Shown one piece after another: positions 54,340 through 63,971 of a stretch of 64,000 bases of DNA. Within the stretch, counting starts at the first letter, position 1, and the number at the start of each line of letters is the position of its first letter. Under the pieces are notes generated by a model. That model saw only the letters and a program-made list of their open reading frames with translations. It searched no databases and was not told where the DNA came from. A program made the position numbers and the translations under genes. This stretch comes from Arthrobacter sp. YD4 (GTDB taxonomy: Bacteria; Actinomycetota; Actinomycetes; Actinomycetales; Micrococcaceae): positions 661,419 through 725,418 of the forward strand of contig NZ_JAUHHD010000002.1 of NCBI RefSeq assembly GCF_030410515.1. Direction: 5' to 3'.

Positions 54340-55036
54340 CCCCGGACTCATATTCCGCAGCGGTTATATACCGGACGCCGAGCCCGTCGAGGAGGCCGCG
54401 CAGCTTGTTGCGGTCCAGGCTCAGCCCGCCGGTGGAGTAGTCGGCGCGTGAATCGGCCTCCTTGGCCGCCCGTGCGTCGGCGGCCCGCAGCGCCCCCGGA
54501 GCCTCCGTCCGCGGCACGCACAGCACGCCGTCGTCGTCGGCGATGATCACGTCGCCCGGACGCACTACGGTCCCGCCGATAGCGACCGGGACGTTCACCG
54601 AACCGGCCGTGGCCTTCACCGTGCCCTGGGCGTTGACGGCCGCGGCCCAGGCCGGGAAGCCCAGGGCCCGCAGCTCGGCCACGTCCCGGACCCCGCCGGT
54701 GGTCACCAGCCCGCGGACCCCGCGGTGCCGCAGCGCCGTGGCGAAGAGTTCGCCGAAGGACCCGTCCAGGGAGGGGGAGGTGGTGGTCACCACCAGGATG
54801 TCGCCCTCGCGGCACTGTTCGACGGCGGCATGGATCATCAGGTTGTCGCCGGGCCAGCAGAGCACGGTCACGGCGGTGCCTGCGATCCGTTCGCCGTCCT
54901 GGATGGGGCGAAGGCCGGGGCCGAGGAGCCCCGTGCGGCCCATGGCCTCGTGCACGGTGGCGACCCCGTGCGCCCCGAGCCGGTCCGCCACACCGGCGTC
55001 GGCCCGTTCGATCCCGGTGACCACGACGGTCCTCAT
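54332..55036 (-). CDS. RraA-like 4-carboxy-4-hydroxy-2-oxoadipate aldolase
   Basis: 234 residues of the HMG/CHA aldolase (RraA-like, class II) family: VATVHEAMGRTGLLGPGLRP, TVLCWPGDNLMIHAAVEQCR, GLVTTGGVRDV (G-G-x-R-D) and DVIIADDDGVLCVP. Such metal-dependent aldolases cut 4-carboxy-4-hydroxy-2-oxoadipate into pyruvate and oxaloacetate. It is the last step of the predicted pathway. GAGAGGGATGACGGC precedes the ATG. Confidence 0.86.
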   Translation of the reverse strand: MRTVVVTGIERADAGVADRLGAHGVATVHEAMGRTGLLGPGLRPIQDGERIAGTAVTVLCWPGDNLMIHAAVEQCREGDILVVTTTSPSLDGSFGELFATALRHRGVRGLVTTGGVRDVAELRALGFPAWAAAVNAQGTVKATAGSVNVPVAIGGTVVRPGDVIIADDDGVLCVPRTEAPGALRAADARAAKEADSRADYSTGGLSLDRNKLRGLLDGLGVRYITAAEYESGDG

Positions 55037-55065
55037 GCCGTCATCCCTCTCATTCCCGCGGTGCT

Positions 55066-55797
55066 TCAGGCCAGGACATCGGTGACCTGGGGGTAGTAGC
55101 GCATGTAGGCCTCGCCGCGGGTGTCCACCGGCAGTCCGAGGTTCGGCCCGGCGTTGCGCTTGACCTGGACGCCGCGGCGGACGGCCAGGGAGCTGTAGTA
55201 CTCCCACATGTGCTGCTGGGCGGGCAGGCATTTCATGGCGCGTTCCTTGGCCGGGAATGCCGCGGTGATGTCCAGTAGGACGTCGGGCTTGAAGTCGCAC
55301 TGCTCCGGCTGGTGCGGTTCGAAGAAGAACACCGGGGGTGCCCCGAGCACCTCGCCGGGGGCGTCGTAGCCGATTGCCTGGGCCAGGATCCGGGCCTCGA
55401 TCGCCAGCCGGGCCGCCGCCGGGTGGTCCCCGTTGTAGGGGTCAAGGAGCGGGTGGGTCAGCACCACGGTGGGCTGGATCCGGCGGTAGATCCGGACCAG
55501 CGTGTCCAGCAGTTCGCGGCTGGGCTGCAGCGGGTAGTCGCCGGCGTCCAGGAACTCGATCTCGGCGCCGAGCGCGGCCGCCGCGGCCTCCGCCTCGGAC
55601 CGGCGCAGCTCCTTGATCTCCTCGAGCGACTTGCCGGCGAGCCACTGGCTCGCGGACTCGCCACGCTCACCGTAGGAGAGGCAGATGACGACGGCGCGGT
55701 CCCCCCGGGCGGTGGCGGCGGCGATGGCGCCCCCGGCCCGCCAGACGAAATCCCCGGCGTGCGCGCTGACCACCAGCACCGTTCCTGGCATGCCCAT
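55066..55797 (-). CDS. PIG-L-type 4-oxalomesaconate hydratase (GalB-like)
   Basis: 243 residues of the PIG-L/LmbE zinc hydrolase fold. The first metal motif is SAHAGDFVWRAGG (A-H-x-x-D in place of the common A-H-P-D-D), and LTHPLLDPYNGDHPAAAR gives the further His. GalB of Pseudomonas putida is a PIG-L-like protein that hydrates 4-oxalomesaconate. Being first gene of the aldolase-tautomerase-dioxygenase operon supports that function over deacetylation. AGAGGA lies upstream of ATG 55797. Confidence 0.83.
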   Translation of the reverse strand: MGMPGTVLVVSAHAGDFVWRAGGAIAAATARGDRAVVICLSYGERGESASQWLAGKSLEEIKELRRSEAEAAAAALGAEIEFLDAGDYPLQPSRELLDTLVRIYRRIQPTVVLTHPLLDPYNGDHPAAARLAIEARILAQAIGYDAPGEVLGAPPVFFFEPHQPEQCDFKPDVLLDITAAFPAKERAMKCLPAQQHMWEYYSSLAVRRGVQVKRNAGPNLGLPVDTRGEAYMRYYPQVTDVLA

Positions 55798-55872
55798 GTC
55801 TCGGTCCTCTCCGGTTCGCTCCGCGGACAGTGTCAGACAACCACGCTCTGGCAGACCGGTCAATACATCCCA

Positions 55873-55890
55873 TACAATTTTGTTAGCAAT
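55873..55890. promoter_or_regulatory. Divergent promoter region with VanR-like half-conserved operator
   Basis: The 158-bp gap between the divergent galB-like and second ligM-like genes holds TACAAT (55873-55878), a good plus-strand -10, and TTTG-TTAG-CAAT (55879-55890), one mismatch from the ATTG-N4-CAAT pattern found at 58105. On the minus strand TTGACC followed 17 nt later by TTGTCT may drive the galB operon. Confidence 0.5.
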
Positions 55891-55952
55891 CCTGATTCCA
55901 GATCCATACGGCGATCGCGGCCACGGTTGCGGCCCGCTATCAAAGGAGATAA

Positions 55953-57365
<1,413 letters not shown>

Positions 57366-57368
57366 GGG

Positions 57369-58052
57369 TCAGGCCGGCGGGAGCTCGCGGAGGGCCGCGA
57401 TGACGCTGAGCAGGTGGCTGCGCACCGCCTGCTCGGCGGCGTCCGGATCGCGGGCGACGACGGCGTCGATGATCGCGGCGTGCTCCAGCACGGAGACCTT
57501 GGCCCGCTGCGGCCGGGAGGAGAGCTTGAACTGGTGCCGGACGCTCTGGGCGTGCAGCCGGGCCAGGACCTCCGCGGCGATGGTGTGGTGGCTCAGTTCC
57601 CGGATGCGGTTGTCCAGCGAGAGGTTCAGCCGGGAGTACTCCACCAAGTCACCTTCGGTGACGGACTCGACCATCCTGGCCCGGAGGTCCAGCAGCCCGG
57701 CGGCGTCCCGGTCGCTGAGCGCGGCCGCGGTCTTCGCGGCGCACAGGCCCTCGACGCCGATCCGCACCTCCAGGATTTCGATCGCCTCCTCGACCGAGAT
57801 GGCACGCACCCGGGAGCCGCGGTTGGGCAGCCGTTCCACCAGGCCCTCGCCGGCCAGCTCCAGCAGCGCGGTGCGCACCGTGGCCCGGCTGGCGGCGAAG
57901 ACTCCGCTCAGGTCGGCCTCAATCAGCCGCTGGTTGGGGGCGTACTCGCCGCGGATGATCGCCCCGCGGATCAGGTCCGTCACCCGGGTGTCCGCGGCGG
58001 GCCCGGCCCCGGTCCGGCCTGCCAGGGCGGGACTCTCAGCTGCTGGTGCCAT
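57369..58052 (-). CDS. GntR/FCD-family regulator (VanR/FadR type)
   Basis: 227 residues: an N-terminal winged helix (IRGAIIRGEYAPNQRLIEAD, SRATVRTALLELAGEGLVE, NRGSRVRAI) and a C-terminal all-helical FCD ligand domain (EILEVRIGVEGLCAAKTAAA, with later His residues for a metal). VanR of Caulobacter and Acinetobacter, repressors released by vanillate, are of this class. It is divergent from the dehydrogenase gene, with the palindrome at 58105 between them, so it probably autoregulates and controls the cluster. Confidence 0.88.
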   Translation of the reverse strand: MAPAAESPALAGRTGAGPAADTRVTDLIRGAIIRGEYAPNQRLIEADLSGVFAASRATVRTALLELAGEGLVERLPNRGSRVRAISVEEAIEILEVRIGVEGLCAAKTAAALSDRDAAGLLDLRARMVESVTEGDLVEYSRLNLSLDNRIRELSHHTIAAEVLARLHAQSVRHQFKLSSRPQRAKVSVLEHAAIIDAVVARDPDAAEQAVRSHLLSVIAALRELPPA

Positions 58053-58104
58053 ATGAACTCAACCCCCGGAATCGGACTGCGGCAGACCCCGGATCCGGGA
58101 CCAT

Positions 58105-58116
58105 ATTGTCTACAAT
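58105..58116. promoter_or_regulatory. VanR-like operator ATTG-N4-CAAT
   Basis: ATTGTCTACAAT is a 12-bp palindrome (ATTGT-CT-ACAAT) between the divergent GntR and dehydrogenase genes. The vanillate repressor VanR of Caulobacter is known to bind ATTGGATCCAAT, the same ATTG-N4-CAAT design. Confidence 0.65.
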
Positions 58117-58144
58117 CTTAGAAGCATCGAAGGGGTGGGTCCGC

Positions 58145-58918
58145 ATGCGCGTCGCCGTACTCGGCCTGGGGGAAGCCGGAAGCATCTATGCCGCGGACCT
58201 CGCCGGGCTGGGCGTGGCCGTCGCCGGCGTCGACCCCCGGGTGGCCGCGACCCCGCCGGGCGTGCTCCGGGCCGCGTCCGTGGCGGAGGCGGTGCGCGGC
58301 GCATCCGTGGTCCTCAGCCTGGTGGGGGGAGCCGCCGCTGCGGAGGTTCTGGCCCAGGCGTTGCCCGCCCTGGGCCAGGACGCCCTCTACGCGGACCTGA
58401 ACACCGCCGGGCCGGAGGCCAAGCGGCGGTGGGCCCTGGCGGCCCGGGACGGCGGGGCGTCCTTCGTCGACGTCGCCGTCCTGGCCCCCGTGGCCCGCGC
58501 CCGGCTGGCCACCCCGCTGCTGCTGAGCGGCCCCGGCACGGAGGCGCTGCTGCCGGTGCTGGCGGGCTGGGGCATCCCGACGGCCGGCGCGGGCGGCGAG
58601 GCGGGCGTGGCCGCCGGTTTGAAGCTGCTGCGCAGCGTATTCATGAAGGGCCTCGCGGCCGGGCTGATCGAGGCGGTGACGGCGGCCCGTGCGGTGGGCG
58701 CGGAGGAGTGGTTGACCGGGCAGATCGCTGCGGAACTGGGCCCCGCCGGACCTGCGCTGGTGTCGCGGCTGCTGGCGGGGACGCCGGTCCACGCGGTGCG
58801 GCGCGAGGCGGAGATGCGCGAGGCGCGGGCCTTCCTGGACACCCTCGGCGTGCCGCACCCGGTCACCGACGGCACCATCGAATGGCTTCACCTGCTGGCC
58901 GGGGGCAGTCCTGACTGA
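58145..58918 (+). CDS. NAD(P)-dependent oxidoreductase with DUF1932 domain
   Basis: 257 residues: an N-terminal 6-phosphogluconate-dehydrogenase-like Rossmann domain (VAVLGLGEAGSIYAADLAGL) and a C-terminal DUF1932 helical domain (AAGLKLLRSVFMKGLAAGLI with the conserved Lys). Related enzymes are beta-hydroxyacid dehydrogenases. Its step in the pathway is unclear; it may reduce or oxidise a hydroxy- or oxo-acid intermediate. Shared operator with the GntR gene indicates induction by the same aromatic acid. AAGGGGTGGG precedes the ATG. Confidence 0.75.
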   Translation: MRVAVLGLGEAGSIYAADLAGLGVAVAGVDPRVAATPPGVLRAASVAEAVRGASVVLSLVGGAAAAEVLAQALPALGQDALYADLNTAGPEAKRRWALAARDGGASFVDVAVLAPVARARLATPLLLSGPGTEALLPVLAGWGIPTAGAGGEAGVAAGLKLLRSVFMKGLAAGLIEAVTAARAVGAEEWLTGQIAAELGPAGPALVSRLLAGTPVHAVRREAEMREARAFLDTLGVPHPVTDGTIEWLHLLAGGSPD

Positions 58919-58973
58919 CTACGCCCGCCGGCCGGTCGTGGGTCTCCGGTCCAGCGGCGGTTGGATCCCCGGC

Positions 58974-59210
58974 TCAGGCGACGCGCCACAGGGTGCATTC
59001 GTCGGTATTGACGGCCTTGCGCATCCCGCTGTGCCGGTCCAGGATCCAGACGACGCCGATCCCCGGGGCCGTCTCCTGCACACAGCCGCGGCGGATGACG
59101 ACGTCGTCGTAGTTCGGTCCCACCCGCAAGCGGGCCTCGATCTCATCCCCGCGCCGCACCTGCTCGAGGCTGCGGATTCGGACAACGTGCGCTGCGGCTT
59201 CCTTCAACAT
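58974..59210 (-). CDS. Small protein of unknown function
   Basis: 78 residues beginning MLKEAAAHVVRIRSLEQVRR and ending CTLWRVA. It is mixed beta/alpha in appearance, with RVGPNYDDVVIRRGCVQETA in the middle, no membrane helix, and two to three Cys. A GGGAGG 6 nt before the ATG at 59210 supports translation; an in-frame upstream start at 59273 is less likely. No family recognised. It lies alone between the oxidoreductase and the ligase, on the opposite strand. Confidence 0.6.
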   Translation of the reverse strand: MLKEAAAHVVRIRSLEQVRRGDEIEARLRVGPNYDDVVIRRGCVQETAPGIGVVWILDRHSGMRKAVNTDECTLWRVA

Positions 59211-59350
59211 GGCGGGCCTCCCGGACTGGAGCTGATGCCTGGACCTGCGGGCACTTCCAGTGTGGGAGGCCATTGTTGCCGCCGCGTTTCGGTGCGGTAA
59301 GGAACGGGTTAGTTCTCGACGCCGGGCCGGGTGCAGGCAAGAATGGGCGC

Positions 59351-60418
59351 ATGGACCTGCCCCTGATGCCTCCGGTCGCGCCGATGCTGGCCAAGGCCGT
59401 CCCCGCCCTCCCGGAGGGGGAGCTGAGCTTCGAACCCAAATGGGACGGTTTCCGCTCCATCATCTTCCGCGACGGGGACGAGGTGGAGATCGGCAGCCGC
59501 AACGGCAAACCGCTGACCCGCTACTTCCCGGAGCTGGTCGAGGCCCTGAAGCGGAACCTGCCGCCGCGCTGCGTGCTGGACGGGGAGGTGGTCCTGGTGG
59601 CGGGGGACCGGCTGGATTTCGACGCGCTGCAGCAACGGATCCACCCCGCAGCCAGCCGGGTGAAGCTGCTGGCCGAGCAGACGCCCGCCAGCTTCGTCGC
59701 CTTCGACCTGCTGGCCCTGGACGGCGAGGACTTCACCGGCCGGCCCTTCGCGGAACGCCGCGGGGCCCTCGAACGCGCGCTGGCCGCCAGCGGCGCCCCG
59801 GTGCACGTCACGGCCGCGACCCGGGACCGGGACACCGCGGAGCGCTGGTTCACCCAGTTCGAGGGCGCCGGCCTGGACGGGATCGTGGCCAAGGCCCTGG
59901 ACTCGATCTACCAGCCCGACAAGCGGACCATGTTCAAGGTCAAGCACCAGCGCACCGCGGACTGCGTCCTGGCCGGCTACCGGGTACACACCTCCGGGCC
60001 GGACCGGGTGGGCTCGCTGCTGCTGGGGCTCTACGACGGCGAGGGGGTGTTGGCCAGCGTCGGGGTCGTGGGGGCCTTCCCGATGCAGCGCCGGAAGGAA
60101 CTCTTCGAGGAACTCCAGCCCCTGGTCACGGACTTCGCCGACCACCCCTGGGCCTGGGACCGGCGGGAGGACGGCACCCGCACCCCGCGCAACGCCGAGG
60201 GCAGCAGGTGGAGCGGCACCAAGGACCTCAGCTTCGTGCCGCTGCGGCCGGAGCGGGTGCTGGAGGTCAAGTACGACCACATGGAAGGGCCCCGGTTCCG
60301 GCACACCACCCAGTTCGTGCGGTGGCGGCCTGACCGGGACCCCCAGTCCTGCACCTACGCCCAGCTGGAGGAACCGGTCGGCTACGACCTGGCCGACGTG
60401 CTGGGCGCCGGCCGCTAG
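59351..60418 (+). CDS. ATP-dependent DNA ligase (LigC type)
   Basis: 355 residues. Motif I is EPKWDGFR with the adenylated Lys 30; further motifs are DGEVV, FVAFDLLALDG, GIVAKALDSIY and MFKVKHQRTADC (motif V). The C-terminal OB fold follows. This short form without extra domains is the LigC-like ATP-dependent ligase of actinobacteria, a repair enzyme beside the main NAD-dependent LigA. AAGAAT 6 nt before ATG suggests a leaderless transcript. It seems unrelated to the aromatic genes around it. Confidence 0.9.
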   Translation: MDLPLMPPVAPMLAKAVPALPEGELSFEPKWDGFRSIIFRDGDEVEIGSRNGKPLTRYFPELVEALKRNLPPRCVLDGEVVLVAGDRLDFDALQQRIHPAASRVKLLAEQTPASFVAFDLLALDGEDFTGRPFAERRGALERALAASGAPVHVTAATRDRDTAERWFTQFEGAGLDGIVAKALDSIYQPDKRTMFKVKHQRTADCVLAGYRVHTSGPDRVGSLLLGLYDGEGVLASVGVVGAFPMQRRKELFEELQPLVTDFADHPWAWDRREDGTRTPRNAEGSRWSGTKDLSFVPLRPERVLEVKYDHMEGPRFRHTTQFVRWRPDRDPQSCTYAQLEEPVGYDLADVLGAGR

Positions 60419-60464
60419 GCGTACGCTCCTCCCCGGTTACCTCGGCCCTCAGTGCCCCGACACG

Positions 60465-60507
60465 CCGGAAGGCCCGGCGTGTTCCGTGAACACACCGGGC
60501 CTTCCGG
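60465..60507. terminator. Bidirectional terminator between ligase and MHS transporter
   Basis: CCGGAAGGCCCGG pairs with CCGGGCCTTCCGG (13 bp), and the loop itself contains GTGTTC-CGT-GAACAC, so the whole is a 19-bp stem with one C/A mismatch. Lies between two convergent genes. Confidence 0.82.
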
Positions 60508-60557
60508 GTTTGTAACCGGGCGGGAACGTCCGCCCTGGCCTTTCAAAGGAGGCCGGC

Positions 60558-61877
60558 TCAGCGCAGGCCGAGCTCCTTGGTGGGGACCTTGAAGGTCTCC
60601 TTGGCGGTCAGCGCGGAGACGGCGGCGATGACGCAGATGATGGCGGTGAAAATGGTGATCTGGACCCAGCCGCCGGCCTTGATGCCGCCCATCGCGGCCA
60701 CGATCGCCGGGGCGAAGCCGGCCATCAGGAAGCCCAGCTGGGTGCCGATCGCCAGGCCGGAGAAGCGGACCTTGGTGCTGAACATCTCGGCGTAGAAGGA
60801 GGGCCAGACGGCGTTCGAGGCGGCGTAGCCGAAGGAGAAGAAGCCGATCGCGGCCAGGAACATCAGCGGGACGGAACCGGATTCGAGGCTGAGCAGGAAC
60901 ACGGGGGTCAGCACCGCGCTGGAGAGCGCGCCGTAGATGAAGACGGGCTTCCGGCCGATACGGTCCGCGAGCTTGCCGAACAGCGGCTGGGTGCCCAGGG
61001 CCACCAGGTTCGCGCCGACCACCAGCCAGAGGGTCACGGTGCCGTCCACGTTGGCGACCGTCTTGGCGTAGCTGATGGCCAGGGTGCCGAAGACGGTGGA
61101 GACGGCGGCGATGAATGCGCAGGCCACGACGCGCAGCACGTCACGCCAGTGGTGCTTGAGCAGGTCGGCCACCGGGATCTTGGAAATCTGGGCGCTCTTC
61201 TGGGCTTCCTCGAAGGCGGGCGGCTCGTGCAGGGTGCGGCGGATGAAGAACGCGACCACCACGACGACGGCGCTGAGCCAGAACGGGATGCGCCAGCCGA
61301 TGCCGTACTTGACCTCGTCCGGCAGGGCCAGGACCGGGATGAAGACGAGTGCTGCGAGGATCTGGCCGCCCTGGGTGCCGGTGAGGGTCCAGGAGGTGAA
61401 GAAGGAGCGGCGGTTGTCCGGGGCGTGCTCCAGCGTCATGGAGGAGGCGCCGGCCTGCTCGCCGGCGGCGGAGAGGCCCTGGCAGAGCCGGGCGATCACC
61501 AGCAGTACGGGCGCCCACCAGCCGACCGTCTTGAAGTCCGGCAGGCAGCCGATGACGAAGGTGGAGGCACCCATCAGCACCAGCGTGAACATGAGGACCT
61601 TGCGGCGGCCCACCCGGTCACCGAAGTGGCCCAGGATGATGGCGCCCACGGGACGGGCGATGTACGCGAAGCCGAAGGTCGCGAAGGACATGATGGCGGC
61701 GTTGGTGTCCGCGTCCGGGAAGAAGACCTTCGGGAAGATCAGGGCGGCGGCGGAACCGAAGATGAAGAAGTCGTAGTACTCGACGGCGCTGCCGAGGAAG
61801 CTGGCGAGGGCCGCCTTCTTCGGCGTGCCCGCCGGAGTGGCGGTGCCCGGCGTCGTAGTCGGGAGAGTCTGGCTCAT
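60558..61877 (-). CDS. MHS-family MFS transporter (ShiA/ProP-like)
   Basis: 439 residues with twelve helices. ASFLGSAVEYYDFFIFGSAA in the first helix, HFGDRVGRRKVLM in the first loop and GLSAAGEQAGASSMTLEHAP are signatures of the metabolite:H+ symporter family, which includes shikimate permease ShiA. Next to quinate/shikimate dehydrogenase and an IclR regulator it is likely a shikimate or quinate importer, although protocatechuate or an aromatic acid is possible. AAGGAACACC precedes the ATG at 61877. Confidence 0.87.
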   Translation of the reverse strand: MSQTLPTTTPGTATPAGTPKKAALASFLGSAVEYYDFFIFGSAAALIFPKVFFPDADTNAAIMSFATFGFAYIARPVGAIILGHFGDRVGRRKVLMFTLVLMGASTFVIGCLPDFKTVGWWAPVLLVIARLCQGLSAAGEQAGASSMTLEHAPDNRRSFFTSWTLTGTQGGQILAALVFIPVLALPDEVKYGIGWRIPFWLSAVVVVVAFFIRRTLHEPPAFEEAQKSAQISKIPVADLLKHHWRDVLRVVACAFIAAVSTVFGTLAISYAKTVANVDGTVTLWLVVGANLVALGTQPLFGKLADRIGRKPVFIYGALSSAVLTPVFLLSLESGSVPLMFLAAIGFFSFGYAASNAVWPSFYAEMFSTKVRFSGLAIGTQLGFLMAGFAPAIVAAMGGIKAGGWVQITIFTAIICVIAAVSALTAKETFKVPTKELGLR

Positions 61878-62076
61878 GGTGTTCCTTCGGGGTGACGGCA
61901 TTGTCGGGATGGATCTGGGGGCCGTGCCGGCAGCTGGCTTCCCGGATGCGGCAGCCGATTGACCTGGAGTGGACCCTGTGAAGTAGCCGCATGGTGGGAG
62001 CTACTTGCGTGATGTAGCAAGCATGGCTGTGGGGTAGATCACTTGTCAAGGAAAATATTCACCATCTAGCAATAGC

Positions 62077-62091
62077 TCTCACAATGTGAGA
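62077..62091. promoter_or_regulatory. IclR-type operator between MHS transporter and iclR
   Basis: TCTCACA-A-TGTGAGA is a perfect 15-bp palindrome in the 221-bp gap between the divergent genes. It overlaps the presumed -35/-10 area of the regulator. On the minus strand TTGACA (62049-62044) may be the -35 of the transporter promoter. Confidence 0.65.
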
Positions 62092-62101
62092 ATATCGAGT
62101 G

Positions 62102-62965
62102 ATGAGTGTGAACCAGGACACAATGCCGGCCGCCGATCAGTCCGGCGCCGAAGCTGCCGCCGATTCCGTTGCCGAGCCGACCGCCGGGGCGGGTCCGGAA
62201 CCGGCCGCCGGCTCCCGCACCGACATGGTCGGCAAGGCCCTCGGGCTGCTGGTCCTGCTCGGCGACGAACCCCGCGGCGCCAGTGCCGCTGAACTGTCCC
62301 GCCGCGCCGAGCTGCCGTTCAGCACCACCTACCGGCTGCTGGGCTCGCTGACCCGGGACGGCTTCGTCGATTACGAGCCGGATGGCCGCCGCTATCACCT
62401 GGGCCTGCGGGTGTTCCAGCTGGGTCAGCGGGTATCGAACCACCACGGCTTCGCCGGCACCTCGCTGCCCATCCTGCGCCGGGTGACCGAGGAGACCGGG
62501 GAGGCCACCATCCTCTCCGTGCGGGACGGCAACCACCACCTGACGGTGAACAAGGTGGATGGCCCGCAGACCTTCCGGGTGACCTCGGATCCCGGGCATC
62601 TGGGGGCGCTGCACACCACCTCCGTGGGGAAGGCGCTGGTTGCCTTCGCCGATGACGCCACCCGGAACCGGCTCCTGGAGGAACTCCCGCTCGACCCCCT
62701 GACGGAGCGGTCCATCACGGACCGCGGGGACTTCCGCGCCGAGATCGAGCAGGTCCGCCGTCAGGGTTACGCCACCATGGACGAGGAGAACGAGCTGGGC
62801 ATGCGCGCCGTCGCCGTCCCCGTCTTCAATGCCCAGGGCCATGCCTTCGCCTCCCTGGCCACCGCCGTGCCGGTCTTCCGGATGAGCATGGAGGCCCTCG
62901 TGGCGCTGGTGCCACTGCTGCAGGCGGCGGCCGCGGAACTCTCCGCCAGGCTGCCGCAGCAATAA
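62102..62965 (+). CDS. IclR family transcriptional regulator
   Basis: 287 residues. An acidic, Ala/Pro-rich N-terminal tail of about 40 residues precedes the IclR winged helix (LVLLGDEPRGASAAELSRRA, FSTTYRLLGSLTRDGFVDYE) and the C-terminal effector domain (HLGALHTTSVGKALVAF, MRAVAVPVFNAQGHAF). IclR members commonly control aromatic or quinate/shikimate catabolism. GAATAT 6 nt before ATG 62102 suggests a leaderless start; a GTG at 62099 is adjacent. It probably controls the divergent transporter and the dehydrogenase downstream. Confidence 0.9.
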   Translation: MSVNQDTMPAADQSGAEAAADSVAEPTAGAGPEPAAGSRTDMVGKALGLLVLLGDEPRGASAAELSRRAELPFSTTYRLLGSLTRDGFVDYEPDGRRYHLGLRVFQLGQRVSNHHGFAGTSLPILRRVTEETGEATILSVRDGNHHLTVNKVDGPQTFRVTSDPGHLGALHTTSVGKALVAFADDATRNRLLEELPLDPLTERSITDRGDFRAEIEQVRRQGYATMDEENELGMRAVAVPVFNAQGHAFASLATAVPVFRMSMEALVALVPLLQAAAAELSARLPQQ

Positions 62966-63089
62966 ATAAGTTCGTCATAAGAACACAAGTGCATTATGTG
63001 AACACTTCCAGTATTGTTATCCCTATCACTTTCGCCGCCGCCCCGAGCGGTGCGGCGGGGAGGGTGCCGTTGTCAAAGGAGCTAGACGG

Positions 63090-63971
63090 ATGAGCAACCG
63101 AGCGGAGTCCTTCCTCATAGGCCTCGTGGGTGATGGCGTGACGCCCTCGCTCACGCCGCCCATGCACGAACGGGAGGGCGATGAGCAGGGCTTGCGCTAC
63201 CTGTACCGGCCCATCGACTTGATCGAACTCGGCCTGCCCGGCACCGCCGTCGGTGATCTCCTCACCGGGGCCGCGCGGCTCGGCTTCAACGGCCTGAACA
63301 TCACCCACCCCTGCAAGCAGCTGGTCATCGAGCACCTCGACGACCTCACCCCGGACGCCCGCCGGCTTGGTGCGGTCAACACCGTCACCATCCGGGACGG
63401 CCGGCTGACCGGCCACAACACCGACTGCTCCGGCTTTGCCGCGGCCCTGGCCGACGGGCTCCCCGACGCCACCCTGGACCGCGTGGTCCAGCTCGGCGCC
63501 GGCGGCGCGGGCTCCGCCGTCGCCTACGCCCTGCTCACCGCCGGCGTCCGTGAACTGGACCTGGTGGACACTGACCCCGCCCGCTGCGCCGCCCGCGCCG
63601 CCGAGCTGGCCGTCCTCTTCCCCGGCGCCACGGTCACGGCACGGACGACGGCGGAGCTGCCGGCCCTGATGCCGCGCGCCGACGGCCTGGTCCACTGCAC
63701 CCCGGTGGGCATGGCCGCCCACCCGGGCCTGCCGCTGGACGCCGCGCTGCTGGAATCCCGGCACTGGGTGGCGGACATCGTCTACCGGCCGATCGAGACC
63801 GAGCTGGTCCGGGTGGCGCGGGAACGCGGCTGCGACGTCCTCGACGGCGGCCGGATGGCCGTGGGCCAGGCCGCCGACGCCTTCCGCATCTTCACCGGAA
63901 GGGAACCGGACGCGGCCCGGATGCGTGACCACTTCCTGGAACTCGTCGCCGCCGAGGAGGTGGCCGCCTGA
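63090..63971 (+). CDS. Quinate/shikimate dehydrogenase
   Basis: 293 residues of the AroE/YdiB superfamily: LIGLVGDGVTPSLTPPMHER, NGLNITHPCKQLVIEHLD with the catalytic Lys, GAVNTVTIRDGRLTGHNTDC, then the nucleotide site LGAGGAGSAVAYAL. The SLTPPMHE start and NITHPCKQ are typical of catabolic quinate/shikimate dehydrogenases rather than biosynthetic AroE. It yields 3-dehydroquinate or 3-dehydroshikimate. AAAGGAGC precedes the ATG; its stop overlaps the next gene by one base. Confidence 0.9.
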   Translation: MSNRAESFLIGLVGDGVTPSLTPPMHEREGDEQGLRYLYRPIDLIELGLPGTAVGDLLTGAARLGFNGLNITHPCKQLVIEHLDDLTPDARRLGAVNTVTIRDGRLTGHNTDCSGFAAALADGLPDATLDRVVQLGAGGAGSAVAYALLTAGVRELDLVDTDPARCAARAAELAVLFPGATVTARTTAELPALMPRADGLVHCTPVGMAAHPGLPLDAALLESRHWVADIVYRPIETELVRVARERGCDVLDGGRMAVGQAADAFRIFTGREPDAARMRDHFLELVAAEEVAA

